Assembly (NCBI GenBank): GCA_038373865.1
Contig: JAXGGA010001075.1
Span: 106,696-170,695, forward strand
Length of the DNA: 64,000 nucleotides
Direction of reading: 5' to 3'
Source of the DNA: Uloborus plumipes
Lineage: Eukaryota > Arthropoda > Arachnida > Araneae > Uloboridae
Of this stretch, positions 27,489 through 40,960 are shown piece by piece (the first letter of the stretch is position 1; each line of letters starts with the position of its first letter). The translations under genes were made by a program, and so were the position numbers. The notes under the pieces are model-generated. The model saw only the letters and a list, made by a program, of their open reading frames with translations. It had not been told where the DNA came from and searched no databases.

Positions 27489-28344
27489 GTGGTAAGCAGG
27501 GCCGCGCCAAGCCTGATCGGCGCCCTCGTGCAAATGTCTTCTGAGCGCTTTATGCAGTAGCGTTCGATAGTTAACACCAGCAGTGATGTTTTATCGACAA
27601 ATATAATTTAGAAAAAATAAGCTTCGTGTATAATTTGTTTTTTAAAAAAAAAGGGGAAAAAAAGCGTAAGCAACTTGTGTTTTATCAAACTGAAACACAT
27701 TTATTAAAACATACTTTTTTTGGTTTAAAAAAATGGCACTGAAAGAAAAAAAAATCTTTACATAATATATACAAATAATGTATACAATATATATTAATTT
27801 AAAATATCGAACTTAAAACATGTGTGAATGTTAATGAAGTAGCAAATACATTTAATTAAAAATTCAAAGCTTCAATATTACAGTTAGAAACAAATTAATT
27901 TAACACGGAATATGTTACAAATTTGAAAACAATTTTGAACTGAAAATATGTGTAAATATAAATGAGGTAATACTTATTTTTAAGTAATTTTTCACAGTAA
28001 ATTATAGTATCACATTTAATAATTTCATGCAATCGCATTCGAGAAGCAAAAAAAAAAAAAAAAACTAAAGCTATTTAAATCAAAACTAGCTCAAATAAAC
28101 TGCTTGAGACTAGTATTTTACTAGTGTATTTATTGATTAATTATTTATTTTTTTATAAGGAAAACATGCAATGGTTGTGTGAAACCAGATCTGTGTATTC
28201 TTTTAGTATAGAAAAAGTTCCAAATTAAAAAAAAATATATATATATATATATACATTTATTTAGCTATTTTTATTTATTTTGGGAGTTAAAAAAGTGCTA
28301 AAATTAGCATATAGACAGTCTCGTTGTTTTAAAAGTTGTCCTGG

Positions 28345-28450
28345 TAGCGGGGTCAAAGGATGCAAATTTTATCGGTAAACTACAAAAGTCACGCCGATTG
28401 TTAATATATTAATTTCTCAAAGCCCCCCCCCCCCCCAACGACGGGCCTTT
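28345..28450. repeat. Poly-C dispersed repeat family D, copy 3 (degraded)
   Basis: Contains ATATTAATTTCTCAAAGCCC followed by a C run and ACGGGCC, matching the family D core at 57280-57345 and 24212-24290 at lower identity. Confidence 0.5.
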
Positions 28451-29610
28451 TTTTCGATAATTGCAGTCAACTCTCAATCATTTCAAACTAATATTCTGTC
28501 TCAAATAACCTTCCTTTATTACCTTTCCCCCAAATAGACTTCATCATTTTACCGTAAATAAATAATTACAAAATTTAACAAAACAAAAGTGTGATTACAA
28601 AAGTGTGAAGCTGGCTAAAAGTCAATACTAATTATTATTATCGTAAGTTTTAAAAAATCTGCACGTGTGAGAAGAGGACACACACATGACTTTCTTACTG
28701 CAAATAACTCAACAAATTGGGCGTAAAAACAAAACGACGTTTTCAACATGAGCTATACGAAATCTAGTTTGAAGTGCTATTTTTCACCATTGAAAAGGAT
28801 GCTGCTATTTTTCACCATTAAAAAGGATGCGACTATTCTATTGTGGCCAATCTGGATAGAACAAAAATTCATAAACAGAAACATTTGTAAGCTGAAATGT
28901 GAAAATCTTGACATTGAAAATAAAATATTAATAACATTTAACAATTTAAGTGATTAAAAATATCGTTAAACATTTAACTTGAAAAATGTAGGAATAACTC
29001 TGAATTTTAACTACTGCTTTTAAACCAAACTACTACTCGTCAAATACTACTCATAAAAAGTCTTCAGATTCACTTAAATTCCTATCGAGCGTAACGTCCG
29101 GTTTTTCATGTATAGCCAAAAATCGAACATGACAAATATGTAATTTTGGAATACCCTGCACATTGTTACTTCATACCTCAAAGTTATTTCGAGTTCAATA
29201 GCTCCTTGAATACAACATTGTGTTTTGGAAAAAGAAATATTTTAAATATCAAAGTCAAAGTAGCTCTAAATATCTCTCGAATTTGCATTTGATAAATAAT
29301 TACTCACACTTTTTTGTCTGTCAAAATATGACAACAGGGTACTGATTATATTTCTGAATTGAAGTATAAAGTGGAGGATATTCCCCTTAAAATCGGAAAC
29401 TGAAATCTATCCCGGAAAACCAGTAAAATCCGGATTAGTAAAAAGGCATTAAATTTAATATGAAATACAAATTCATTGTCCAAAGGTCTTTCTTTTTTTT
29501 AATTAAAAAACTACTGTTTGAAGCAAAGAGGAGATAATGTGATTATGGTCAAATTGTTACTTTTTGAAACTGAAAAGTTTACCTAAACTGTTGTCTATGA
29601 TATGTAAATA

Positions 29611-29781
29611 CAGTTGAGTCCGCTTAATGGAATAGCCGTTTTGCCACGAAAAAATATTCTAATAAGCGGGATATTTCATTATCCGGGATCAAAATAATGC
29701 ATTATAGCGATTTGATACATTGTAAATGTGCTATATTAAGCGGGATATTCTTTTAACCGATATTCTAATAAGTGCCGACTG
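29611..29781. mobile_element. Small Tigger/pogo-like MITE
   Basis: Ends CAGTTGAGTCCGCTTAATGG and AATAAGTGCCGACTG are imperfect inverted copies, flanked by TA (29609-29610, 29782-29783). Internal AAGCGGGATATT units repeat in both halves. Confidence 0.75.
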
Positions 29782-29826
29782 TATTACGCACAAGTAAATA
29801 ACATGCAAACATGCTTACCGTATTTT

Positions 29827-29990
29827 TTATGTACGATAACACAAAGCAGTCGAATCACCACAAACAATTGTTAAAATACTAAAATGCATTGCACTAGAGA
29901 AAATCCTACGTAGCATTGATTCAACAGAAGGAAGAAACCTATTGAAGAGTAGAAGATTTGCTTGGACTCTTTTGCTTATAACCTTATAGA
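29827..29990 (-). pseudogene. 3' half of an unrecognised minus-strand frame split by a hAT insertion
   Basis: With the inner hAT and one copy of its target duplication removed, this joins in frame to 32978-33148. The joined frame is 108 codons, with the junction reading HVYK-VISKRVQ. It ends at a TAA near 29827 and is followed on the minus strand by a donor-like GTAAGC. I do not recognise the product. It lies inside the larger hAT, so it may be part of that element, a captured exon or chance. No domain, signal peptide or membrane segment is clear. Confidence 0.3.
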
Positions 29991-30399
29991 CAGTGGTGGC
30001 GCTAGCTATGGGGCAAGGGGGGCAATTGCCCCCCTGTCGGGAACGTCTTGCCCCCCCCCATCGGGGAAAATTTCGTGCTTCGTCGGGAAAAAATTTCCGA
30101 CGATCAAATTTTCCGACAGAAATTTGAGCGCCGAAAATGTTTCTGATTCCGACGGATTGGTAATTTTCTTCGAATAAAATCATTCAACGAAAAAAACGTG
30201 TTTTTTTAAAACATTCTCAGTATTCGACAAATTACACGATTTCAGACCAATTTTGAACACGAGAACCTTCAGGAAATTGAGTAACAACAAGAGGAATCGG
30301 CGAGCTGCCGTCGTATCTCTTGAACGAACGTTAAGTTCTGCTGGAGAAAATTATTTTTGTTCAGGTTGAAAAGGGCAAATCTTCCTTTTTTTTCTCACC

Positions 30400-30830
30400 A
30401 GCGGTTCCCACCCGCAAATCCCCAGCAGCATGGCAAACGGACATTCATTGTCCCTTTCCGAGAATCTGATAATCATCAACGACAAAATAGCTGCTTAATT
30501 GCCCTAACCTCATTTAAGACCAGCCGCTAGACATGTGTTTCTCTGAGGGCTTTTGTCACCCACCAACTGTCGAGGAGCGCGGGGATTAGGGCCCTTTTTC
30601 CTACTTGGACGGCGAATGCCGCGGGCTCCCGCACATTGCATAGCGAGCTAAAGAAGCGAAGCACGCAGCCCACCCCAGTTCTAACCCGAAAACTTTTCAT
30701 TCACGGAGTTACTTCTTTCTTAGCAAGAAGAAAAAAATTGGAACAATGTTTGAACAAATTAAAATTTAACAGAATAGAACAGATGTAAATCATCTCCAGA
30801 ACTCAGAAGTAACTGGGTAAGTGTGTTATA
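30400..30830 (+). other. GC-richer, exon-like tract inside the inner hAT
   Basis: Composition rises sharply around 30560-30700 (GAGGAGCGCGGGGATTAGGG, CGCGGGCTCCCGCAC), with CpG sites that are rare elsewhere. It is followed by a donor-like ACTGGGTAAGTGTG near 30810-30825. It could be the promoter and 5' exon of an ancestral transposase gene or a captured host fragment. No open frame through it is recognised. Confidence 0.3.
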
Positions 30831-31149
30831 AATTTTTGGAATGCTTTTTTTTAACAATAGGAGCAGGAGCAATTTGAACTTGATGTTTTCTTTTTCCTTT
30901 CTTTCACTTAAAAATGTGCACATTTAGATAGCAACGAGTTAATAATTAAATCTACACACTTTGTGTGTTTGGAGGCGAGGGAACAAAAAAGTGTTGATAC
31001 TTTTGTTTCGCTCTTATTTTTCTCTCTGAAGCAGAATAGTTTATAAGCTAATTCTTTTTATTTATTAGTTTCAATTACACTTCATTTGTTTTTCATTTCA
31101 TTTTTTCGTTTCGTGTATCCTCTGAAATTATCAATCCTCATTTTTAAGG

Positions 31150-31345
31150 ATCCCCATTTTCAACACCAGATGCAACAAGGAAGGGGGTTATAAAGTTGAC
31201 GTGTCTGTGTGTTTGTCGATCTGTGTACCTGTCTGTGGCACTCTAGAGCCTAATCGGATGGACCGATTTCAAAAAAAAAAAAAAAAAATGTTTGAAAGAA
31301 GAGTTGATTGAGATTGTTCTTAGCTAGGTCGCGTCTTTGAATGAC
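31150..31345 (+). repeat. Dispersed repeat fragment (GTCTGTGTG... / GGATGGACCGATTTC)
   Basis: A run of GTGTCTGTGTGTTTGTCGATC-like units, then CGGATGGACCGATTTC and a poly-A run (31269-31287). This resembles heads of dispersed arthropod repeats I have seen. Boundaries are unclear. Confidence 0.4.
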
Positions 31346-31550
31346 ATTAATTAACGAAGATAGTAATTAAAAACCTTTAAAACGTTTTCCCTATTTTTGA
31401 AGAGAAAAAATACTTGAAAAGCTAAAACAACGGTATCAAAAGAAAGAAAAAAAATGCGTCTGATAGAATGTGTTTGGAACTTCCATGCTATATAGCATTC
31501 GAATATTAACTAACGTTTTTCAGCAAATGCGGCTTAGCCTTAAATTTATG

Positions 31551-32431
31551 CAGTGACGTGCGGACCGCCCAAGCAAACCAAGCAGTGCTTGGGCACTCTT
31601 CAAGAAAAATAAAATAATCTTCGCTTCTCATTTCTTTTTCAAAAGGGACACTAATATGAATATATGTTTTTTATTTATATTCTGTTCCTCAAAATGTGTT
31701 ATGAGTCCCAAAAACTGCTTTAAGTCTTTCCGACTTCAATCCCCATTCGCATTTCTGCCAAGAAAACGGCAAACCAAGCCGTTTGTCCGAGTCTGTCCTC
31801 TGTCCCAAGCAGAAACAGGAATGAAGGGGTATTGCCATGACAACCCACGTCAGCCCCCAGCCGGCTGCCCAATGATAGTAAACTTCTCTAGAAGTACGAA
31901 ACTGAAGAAACCAAGCAGGCATTTCGGAGCTTGGTTTGGGGAGAAAACGAAAGTTAGTTTCGAATCGCTGTTTTTCATTGAATGTGCCTTGAACTTCTCA
32001 TACTACTCGCTCGTCTCTGAAAGACAGGAACGTGCTTTTTGATTGTTATTGACTAGTCTTATGTGTGTGCATGAAAAATTGAATTCATTTGTAAATAAAA
32101 CGTATTATAGTTACATTATTTGTTTCTTAAAAGCTTTTTGTTATTTTAGAAGCTTCTTAAAACACTGCCTAATTTCAACACCATTTGCTATCTAGCGCAT
32201 TGCTATTTTTTATTTATAATGTATTTCCACAATTAATTAGTGCTATGTATATGATATTTATGTCTGCTGCCTAAATAATGTTATATTGAGCACGACAGTT
32301 GTTACAAATAGCATTCTTAGTTCTGAAGCAAACATACATATATGCTACATATTTTATGAAATGTAACTAATAAAGTGGGAAAAACTGGAAAACACAGCTG
32401 CTTGGGTACTCTCTCGGGTCACCGCACGTGC
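31551..32431. mobile_element. Possible hAT MITE nested in the inner hAT
   Basis: Left end CAGTGACGTGCGGACC and the reverse complement of the right end, GCACGTGCGGTGACCC, resemble each other, with a second shared block (CCAAGCAG). The flanking octamers AATTTATG and AAATATAG match only partly. A 128-codon open frame within it (31656-32042) has no recognisable domain. Confidence 0.5.
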
Positions 32432-32977
32432 AAATATAGTATATAACGATTTACGATTGTCGGTCGACGGGAAAAGAAAACTCAATGATTTAAAATGTTT
32501 TTCTGTCGCCATTTTCTATTTGTTAACAAATAAAATACTAGTAATTGTATAAAGCAGTAAGAAACCGCTCCTAATCCAGGGCTAAATTGATTTTAGTATG
32601 AGGTTTTAAAAGAATACTCAATGTTTCCTCTTTATTCTGCTTTTGCGACTGACAAATTTACTAGTAAGGAGTATCTTTCCTTTCCCGTGTTTACCTTGTC
32701 CTCTTGAAAAAAATTAAATACATTTAAATTTAAAATGTTTTTGAGCAGTGTAGTTCATTTTAATCTGGGTCGGGGGTTTTAAAAATTTTTAATCTTTGTA
32801 CTTGTACTATTTAGTTTTAGTTTCATGGTAAGAACGATTACCTTTCAATCGAATGCATCATAAAAAAATTGAAAAACTGGGGACAGGGGGTGGGGTAACT
32901 TAATTTTTGAATTATAAATGTGCCCCCCTGTCGGGCAAGCTTGCCCCCCTGTCGGACATTTCCTAGCGCCACCTCTG

Positions 32978-33148
32978 CTTATAGACATGCTGAAATAGCA
33001 TACACGGTGCCTCATTCGAAAGCAAAGTGCTGGTGTATGCATTAACATCCAAGTGTAAAAGATTAAGTTTTTGAATAGCTTGTTTAGACACAACAAGGCA
33101 ATAATTTTTCCTGTGTGGATGGTCAGCGAGACCGATTGCTTGTCTCAT
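32978..33148 (-). pseudogene. 5' half of the unrecognised split minus-strand frame
   Basis: Starts at a Met near 33148 (MRQAIGLADHPHRKNYC), with a stop just upstream in frame, and runs to HVYK at the hAT boundary. Beyond the boundary the frame reads into transposon sequence. See the other half at 29827-29990. Product unknown. Confidence 0.3.
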
Positions 33149-33346
33149 TCAGCACTATAATTTCTTCGCCAAAGGTCGTTTTAATGAAGAGTTTAATTTT
33201 GTTTTTTTGTTTGGATTTGAAATTTATTTTTTTTTTCTGTTCGCGGCTTTTTTGGTCGGTAGAGCTCGGCGCCTTTTAGGCTCTGGCGCCCCCGTGCGCC
33301 GCACGGCTTTGCACATTGGCATGGCGCGGCCCTGGTGGTAAGGTCT

Positions 33347-34973
33347 CCAGTGGCAGAAACACCGCGACACGGCGACTTCGTCGCCACCAGTGAAACCATC
33401 TTGCAGACAGTTTGTCTGCACTAATAAAAGCAACTTAGAAAAGTTGTCCGCAACTTTCGGCCAATTTTTTCACCTCTTGAGCATGCTTTGACTTAGGGGC
33501 TTCTTTTTCCTCCCCATTTAGCCGCTGGGAGAAAAAAAAAAAAGTTACGGGATAAAAAAAATTCTTTGCTGTGGCCAAACATGGCGCCCGAAACCTTTCT
33601 TCGCTTTTATGCTCGTTAGAGCAGCTGTGTTTTATTTCGCTGGGGTTATTTTTTACTTGAGATACGGCTACATTTTATTTTTCATTCATTTACGAAAAAT
33701 TTGCGAGTTTTCTCGGTATCGTGGGAAAACATGGCGCCTGAAACTTGACTTTGCTTTTTCAAATTTCAAAGCAGGCAAATAATATTTTACTACTGGAATG
33801 TTTTCGTTTAAGAAAAAGCTGGAAATAATTCTTCATTAATTTGCATCGCATCTGCTCCCCCCCCCCCCCGATTATAATCAATTGGTGCTTTAGTGCTTAA
33901 TAAACAAAAGTTTATTTTTATTGTATTCATGCTTAGAAAATTGGCTTCTCTATATTTGGTGTAAAGTGAATTTTTGCTAAATTTATAGGTCAGCCCCCCC
34001 CCCCTTTATCACCGATCTTTATGCACATAGTAATTTTAGTCTTCTTTTTTTTTCTTTTTTCTTTTAAAACACAAAGTCAAAAAAAAAAAATCGCAAATTT
34101 TTTTAAAAAATATTTTAGTTAATGATCAATGGATCATTAAAAAAAATCAATAGTTTGATCACTGGTAGTGCCCTTTCTTTTAAGTCCTAATTTAAAGTCT
34201 ACCCTTTTTTTCTTTATAATATTTATCAAATTCAAGTTTGTGACCTGATAATACCTGCAAAAACAGCTCAATACATTTTTGTCTTAATTTCTAAATTATT
34301 CTGAACATTTTAATAAAAAAATCTTTTCGATTTCATTAAAATAACCACGGTTAAAAATGTCTTGTCTTAAACCATGTCATTAATACAACAGCTCTTACGG
34401 AAAAAAAATGAAATAAGAAACTAAAAACCTCAGAAAGTGCTAAAGATATCCAAATAGAATTTTAGAAGATTAATGAAATAGCTAATGGAGCAAATAGAAA
34501 AAAAATCATTATAAACTGAAACAATGAGTTTCATTACCTGGATAAGTGATAAGGATGCAAACCTGTGGTGCCTTCCCCCACCCATTATTAAAAATTAAAG
34601 TTTAAACTTTTTTATAATTTCATACCAATCTTGTTTTTTCCTGTGAAAAAGTAAGAAGTTTTTTAAAGCCTTTCTTTTTGAAATCTTTTATCAGAATTTC
34701 ATCTTTAACTTTTTCTTTTTTGAGTGACATGCTCAACAGGTCACAACTTACAGACTAAATGTTACACACTCCTAACATCAAAAGTAAAAACAAAATGAAA
34801 AAGAATACATGATGCTTACAACATTTTAGATAAAGTGCTACAAATTATAGTTAAAATTAAATTATGCTTGTTTAATATATGACTAGTATATTAAAGTTGC
34901 ACTCAAAATTTGCAGACAGATAATGAAATTGTCAAAGTTTGTCGCAGACAGTTACAAAACTTTCTGCCACTGG
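33347..34973. mobile_element. DNA transposon with CCAGTGGCAGAAA ends and about 9-10 bp target duplication
   Basis: Ends CCAGTGGCAGAAAC and TTTCTGCCACTGG are inverted. The flanks GGTAAGGTCT (33337-33346) and GGTAAGGTCC (34974-34983) match at 9 of 10 positions. A 9-10 bp duplication fits Mutator-like rather than hAT elements, but the short terminus is hAT-like. Superfamily left open. Two related internal tracts around AACATGGCGCC (33580 and 33730) suggest a local duplication. No transposase is seen. Confidence 0.7.
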
Positions 34974-34983
34974 GGTAAGGTCC

Positions 34984-37900
34984 TTGGTATCAAAACCTGC
35001 TCCCCTCTCCTGATTTTTTCTTTAGAACTTTCAGGTATTTTTTCAGGAACTTGCAATCGCCCTTGTTAATAGATGGTGCATCTAGAAGCACTCAACTGTT
35101 CCATTCTTTAATTGGCAAACATCTGTGTCTGCATTCATAGGTCATAATTTGGTTTGACTCTCTACTTCCGCATTTCTACTTCTACTTCACACATGTGTGT
35201 TTTTGTGACACATGTTAAACAGCACATGTTTCAGTTTGATTTTCAATTGCATTTGAGTTCATTATATTTTTTTAAAATGGTCCATTAAATATTTTCTAAT
35301 TATAGTACAGGAATCTTTAAAGAACCACCCTGGAATTGTAGTAAATTAATACATTGTGTTACATTAGTCTACTTTAAATTAGAAATACTTGATAAAACTT
35401 TTTTGTTCATTATAGCATTGATTGAAATCTCTCTTTTTTCTTTCTTTAAACTCTCTCCAAACCCCCTGCTTTTTCATTTCATAAATTTAGAAGGTCTGAA
35501 GCCAAGAGGCTTTTAGAATCAAAGCAGCTATTTTTTCTCCCTAGTTTTTAACTTAGTTAATAGCTTCAATGTACCCTAGAATGTAGTATATGTAATAGCA
35601 GAAAAGGCTCGAGATTGCAACACTCTGCTGATTGTGCAGTAGGGTGGGCAGAAGTAAGGACTTTTTTTCCGAAAATTATTTTGGGATAGTGTACAAGTTG
35701 CCTAGTGAGCTAGTTAGCGCTCATAAAAAAATTCTTGAATGTTAAAACATATCTATCCCTCCCCCATTGATACTAAAAAAAAAAAAAAAAAGAGAAATGA
35801 ATTTTTGGAATTTTTTTTTTTTTCAAAATTCCAAATATTTTGCTGAAATGCAACAAAAATGTTTTATAATGTGCCAGTTAGAGCCCGTAAACTACTTTAT
35901 GGATTTTGCTGAACATTTAACTGCACCTTTTCAAAGTAAAAAATTTAAGAAAAATGAAAATGAACAAAATTTTGAAAAAAAAATTCACCAATTTGATTTA
36001 TTATACCTGATACATAATGATGTATTTTTCAAATAATTTTTTCTATTGTGTTTATGCGTTCGAAGTTGTTTTCTAGCTTGAAGTTTAGAACTGAGATTCG
36101 AAATGTAATTCATTGTAGCAGTAATTTGCTTTACGCTTGAAAAATATAAAATAAATGATTAAAAAAAGGATGAATGAATATTACATCAAAATAATTTGGA
36201 ACTTGTTAATGATTTTTCTTAAAAACAGATCAATAAGTTTCTTGAAATTTTAATTTATCAATATGGGATGACCTGGAAAAGTTAGAGAAATAGAAGGCTG
36301 CTCTGATGTTATCTAATTCATTGGTGAAATTTTCCTACAGTGTCTATAAAATTGGTTTTTTCCTAATTTTATGGCCGACTCTTTAGTATTTTAATTTTAA
36401 TATGACCCTTTTACACACGTATAGTGCTTGAAAACATGCATAAACCAAAATTTCAATGCTGATTCAACATTTTTTACCTTTTGTGATTTAGTTCGTTTTG
36501 GAGTTAGGATTTTCATTCAGAGTGTATTTTTTTCCTTCTCTTGCTTCTTGGGATACTCACTGTTGCACAGCAGCATTTCTCTGCTTCAATTTCAGCAATT
36601 ATTCTGAATGCTTGTTTCCAGCTTGTAAAAAAGTCATGTTTTTTTTGAAAAAAAATATAAAAAAAGTTTTTTTTTTTTTTAATTTTAAAAATTACTTCAA
36701 CTTTTGTTAAAAATTAGTTTACACTTGTAGATATAATTGAGCTTACAGTTGACATTTTTAAAAATTACACTACTATTTTATTTTGAGTTATTTTACCAAA
36801 AAGCAGGGTGTCAATGATTTAAATCAATAATCCCTAGAAATCTCCTTGAAAAGGGTAAAAATTTCATTAATTCTGAATTTTTACTAATCAGTATACCTCT
36901 TCGTTGGTATATTGATTTTATCGCTACAGTTTTTCCTTACTTGACAAGTTTTATTTATTTAAATTCTCTTTCCTTACTTGAACTAAAAATTCATTTTTAA
37001 AATTTCTTTTGTCATTGGACACTTTTAAATTAGTTGCTATTTTTTTAATTAGTAGTCATTGGATTCAGGACTTTTTTTTTGATGAAAACAATGAGAAATT
37101 TCAAACAACAAAGTTAGAATATGAGTGAGCAGAAAAGTTCTGGGCAATTAGGCCTGTTCTATATGTGTGCATTTTTGTACAAATTGGAAAAGAAAACTTA
37201 AAATTAATATTGCTTCAACCATGAGTTTTTGCAAAAAACTTTAAAGCATGTACTCATAAATTAAAAAAAAAAAAAAAAAAAAGCGCTTTTTAAAAAATAA
37301 TTTTTAATTGAAAAGGTTGAAGTTAAAACTTTTTTTTTACTTCAACTAATTATGCATGGAAAACTGAATATTCAGATTTTATATACATTTACCAGAATGC
37401 TGGCTAATATAAAAATGGGTCGCTGTCTGAATTTAAAATACCATCTTTATACATTCAAAGTAAAAGTTATTTTAAAAAATCTGATATGTTTTTTAATTAA
37501 AAAAATTTTAATCGAAAAAGAAAGTAATATTTTCTTTTTTCTATCTTCTGATTTTTTTTCTCACATAGCTCTACCAGCAAAAAAAGGATGACAAAAGTGA
37601 AATGTGTTTGTGTGCTCTTACTTCTCATGATGTTACCTTTCTAAAAAAAGTAACATTCAAAAACATAGACCACATTATTTATGAAGAATTATTTGTATGA
37701 TTAGGTAGTTTTGTTCCCAATCACCATGTTGTCCCTATACACCCAGTTTTATGAGAAATTGATTGAACAGAATTAACTGGGAAAATAAATGCCCAAAATA
37801 GGTATTTAACCTGGTAATTTACCCTTAAAAACAAGTACCTGTTTATTTTATATGACTAACCTTGATTAAAGTGGTATCTCCTCTGTTTTTTAAAATTTTA

Positions 37901-38814
37901 CATTGGAATTGAGTGTTGCATTTAATGTAAGAAATTATTTAGTGCTTAAAATGAATGAGAGAGTGGAAGACAAAATTGGTAGTTTTGTTTTGGAGATGGA
38001 ATCTATTTAAGGATTTTACAGCATTAATCGCATGACTTTTTTGAAGGCCTTGATGTAACGTTTGATCAATAAAGTAAATGAAAATATATTCCTGGACTGA
38101 GATAATTCTTCTACTGTAGCTTGTAATTATACTGCACTGGTTCCAGAAAAGGCAAGATAATAATGTATGTGAAAGTGCAATATAAACATTGTCATTAATG
38201 AGGTGATTTTCAACAAAAGTTCAAATGCTTGCTTGTGATATATTAGTTATGAACATTTTTCAAAGTAAAAATTTCCTACATTTATCGCTCTTGCTAAATT
38301 TACTTGAAAACTTTTGTTTACATGTTTAACTATTTTAAAGTGGGATTTCAGTTAAAGAGATCTAAAGCGTTTACTGTAGTTTGCTTGTTTTCTTGAACAG
38401 CTGCTCATTTTTTACTTTTTTTACGTAGTAAAGGAAGTAAAAAAATGATTACAAAAAAAAATCACTCAAATTTCGGTCTAAATTTTAATTTTGCTCACCC
38501 CCGAATAAATGCTGTGTAGTTTTTCGACCTGTCAGCCCGTGCATATGTACCTAACCTACCAACATATAATCAGCCAAAAAATCCTTTTCGACCACGAGTT
38601 ACGACGAGTTTTCTCGTGTCTTCTGTATGTACATATGTATGTCGCATAACTCAAAAACTGTATGCCGTAGAAGCTTCTTGTTTGGTAAGTAGGCTCTGAG
38701 GGGGGTAGTTGTGCACCTCCGCTTGTGGTTGTTTTTTGAATGCTCCCAAGGGGGTCTTTTACCTCTTTTTTGGGTAAATCAGTGTTAATTTCAGTTCAGA
38801 CTTGAATGATATGA
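34984..38814 (+). other. CtBP intron, AT-rich
   Basis: Includes a dispersed repeat (35310-35505), poly-A/T runs (for example 35774-35791, 36669-36680, 37261-37281) and a tract near 38510-38760 with CATAACTCAAAAACTGTATGC that looks like a common dispersed repeat. No gene recognised. Confidence 0.55.
35310..35505 (+). repeat. Dispersed repeat family F, copy 1
   Basis: Matches 52908-53075 with TTAGTCTACTTTAAATTAGAAA / TTTTTTGTTCATTATAGCAT and a common order of CTCTCC, TTTTCATTTCATAA and AGGTCTG blocks. Both copies are in CtBP introns, same orientation. Confidence 0.65.
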
Positions 38815-38980
38815 CTTGGCAATATCTGTACCTCAGAACCAGACTAACGTAAGTCCATTTTCGTCATTTTTCAGTAGAGGGGAAAAACGATGTATTCGAC
38901 AACCGTTTTTCCCCTCTACCGAAAAATGACGAAAATGGACTTACGTTAGCCTGGTTTTGAGGTACAGATATATTGCCAAG
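38815..38980. repeat. 75-bp hairpin with 14-nt loop inside a dispersed repeat
   Basis: Arms 38815-38889 and 38904-38980 are nearly perfect reverse complements (few mismatches), loop ATGTATTCGACAAC. Transcribed with CtBP pre-mRNA it would form a long hairpin. It sits at the end of a repeat-like tract, so a transposon origin is likelier than a dedicated microRNA gene. Confidence 0.85.
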
Positions 38981-39639
38981 CTTTTGGTTGGCAAGTGTTT
39001 GACACCAACTTGACAATATAGGACGAGATGGTGACAAATTTGGCGATAAAAATGATTTTTTGAATTTGGGTTCAATTTGGCCCTATTGGCGGTATTTTGC
39101 AAAAAATTCGCTGAGTGATGTTAAAATCGGCGATGTTTAGAAAATTAATCATTGTAAAACATTTTTATTGCATTGTTTCGTGGAAGCCTAGGGATGTGAA
39201 TGTTTGAATTGTTATCTTGCTCACTCGAAGCTCTATTTTAACACTTAAGGCTTGTACTAAGAAATTTACGCATAAAAGGAAGTACTGTGGGGTCCATACC
39301 AGATTTTTTTAATTGGAGTAATGAGATTTTTCTGTCTCCTCTCCCAGAATGTTGAAAGACACTGCTTTTTTGCCTAATTGAAATTTTGTACTGAAACAAT
39401 AGCAACTGTTTAATGAAAGCAACTATGGGTAGTGAGAGTGAAACTAAAAATCAGAATAGCATATAAAAATAAAAAAAAACTAGTTTTTATACATGTAACA
39501 AGCATCCTTAAAAAGTGAAAAAAATGTTTTTTTGTACATAATTTAGACAATTTTTCCCTTAGTGAAATAAATTTGAAATATTGCTTTAAGTAAGAATTTG
39601 CCATGCATTGACCCGTTTCTCTGAATTATTGACTTATAA

Positions 39640-40960
<1,321 letters not shown>

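Larger units (their letters stand above)
29991..32977. mobile_element. Inner hAT element with 8-bp target duplication CTTATAGA
   Basis: Left end CAGTGGTGGCGCTAGC and right end CCTAGCGCCACCTCTG are inverted. A perfect 8-bp duplication, CTTATAGA, lies at 29983-29990 and 32978-32985. Both ends carry TTGCCCCCCTGTCGGG-type subterminal repeats. The interior has a GC-richer tract (about 30400-30700) and a nested MITE (about 31551-32431). No transposase is recognised, so it is probably non-autonomous. Inserted into the 27497-33334 element. Confidence 0.92.
27497..33334. mobile_element. Large hAT element with 8-bp target duplication GTGGTAAG, carrying nested insertions
   Basis: Left end CAGGGCCGCGCCAAGCC and right end GCATGGCGCGGCCCTG are inverted. 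A perfect 8-bp duplication, GTGGTAAG, lies at 27489-27496 and 33335-33342. The 5.84 kb includes a Tigger-like MITE (29611-29781) and a second hAT (29991-32977). Removing these leaves about 2.7 kb. No transposase domain is recognised, but a minus-strand open frame is split by the inner hAT (see 29827-29990 and 32978-33148). It lies entirely in a CtBP intron. Confidence 0.9.

Noticed and set aside
31656..32042. 128-codon open frame as a gene
   Set aside because: Lies inside a hAT MITE nested in another hAT, with no known transposase motif.
38815..38980. A canonical microRNA gene
   Set aside because: The stem is too long and too perfect, and it is attached to a dispersed-repeat tract; kept as a hairpin only.
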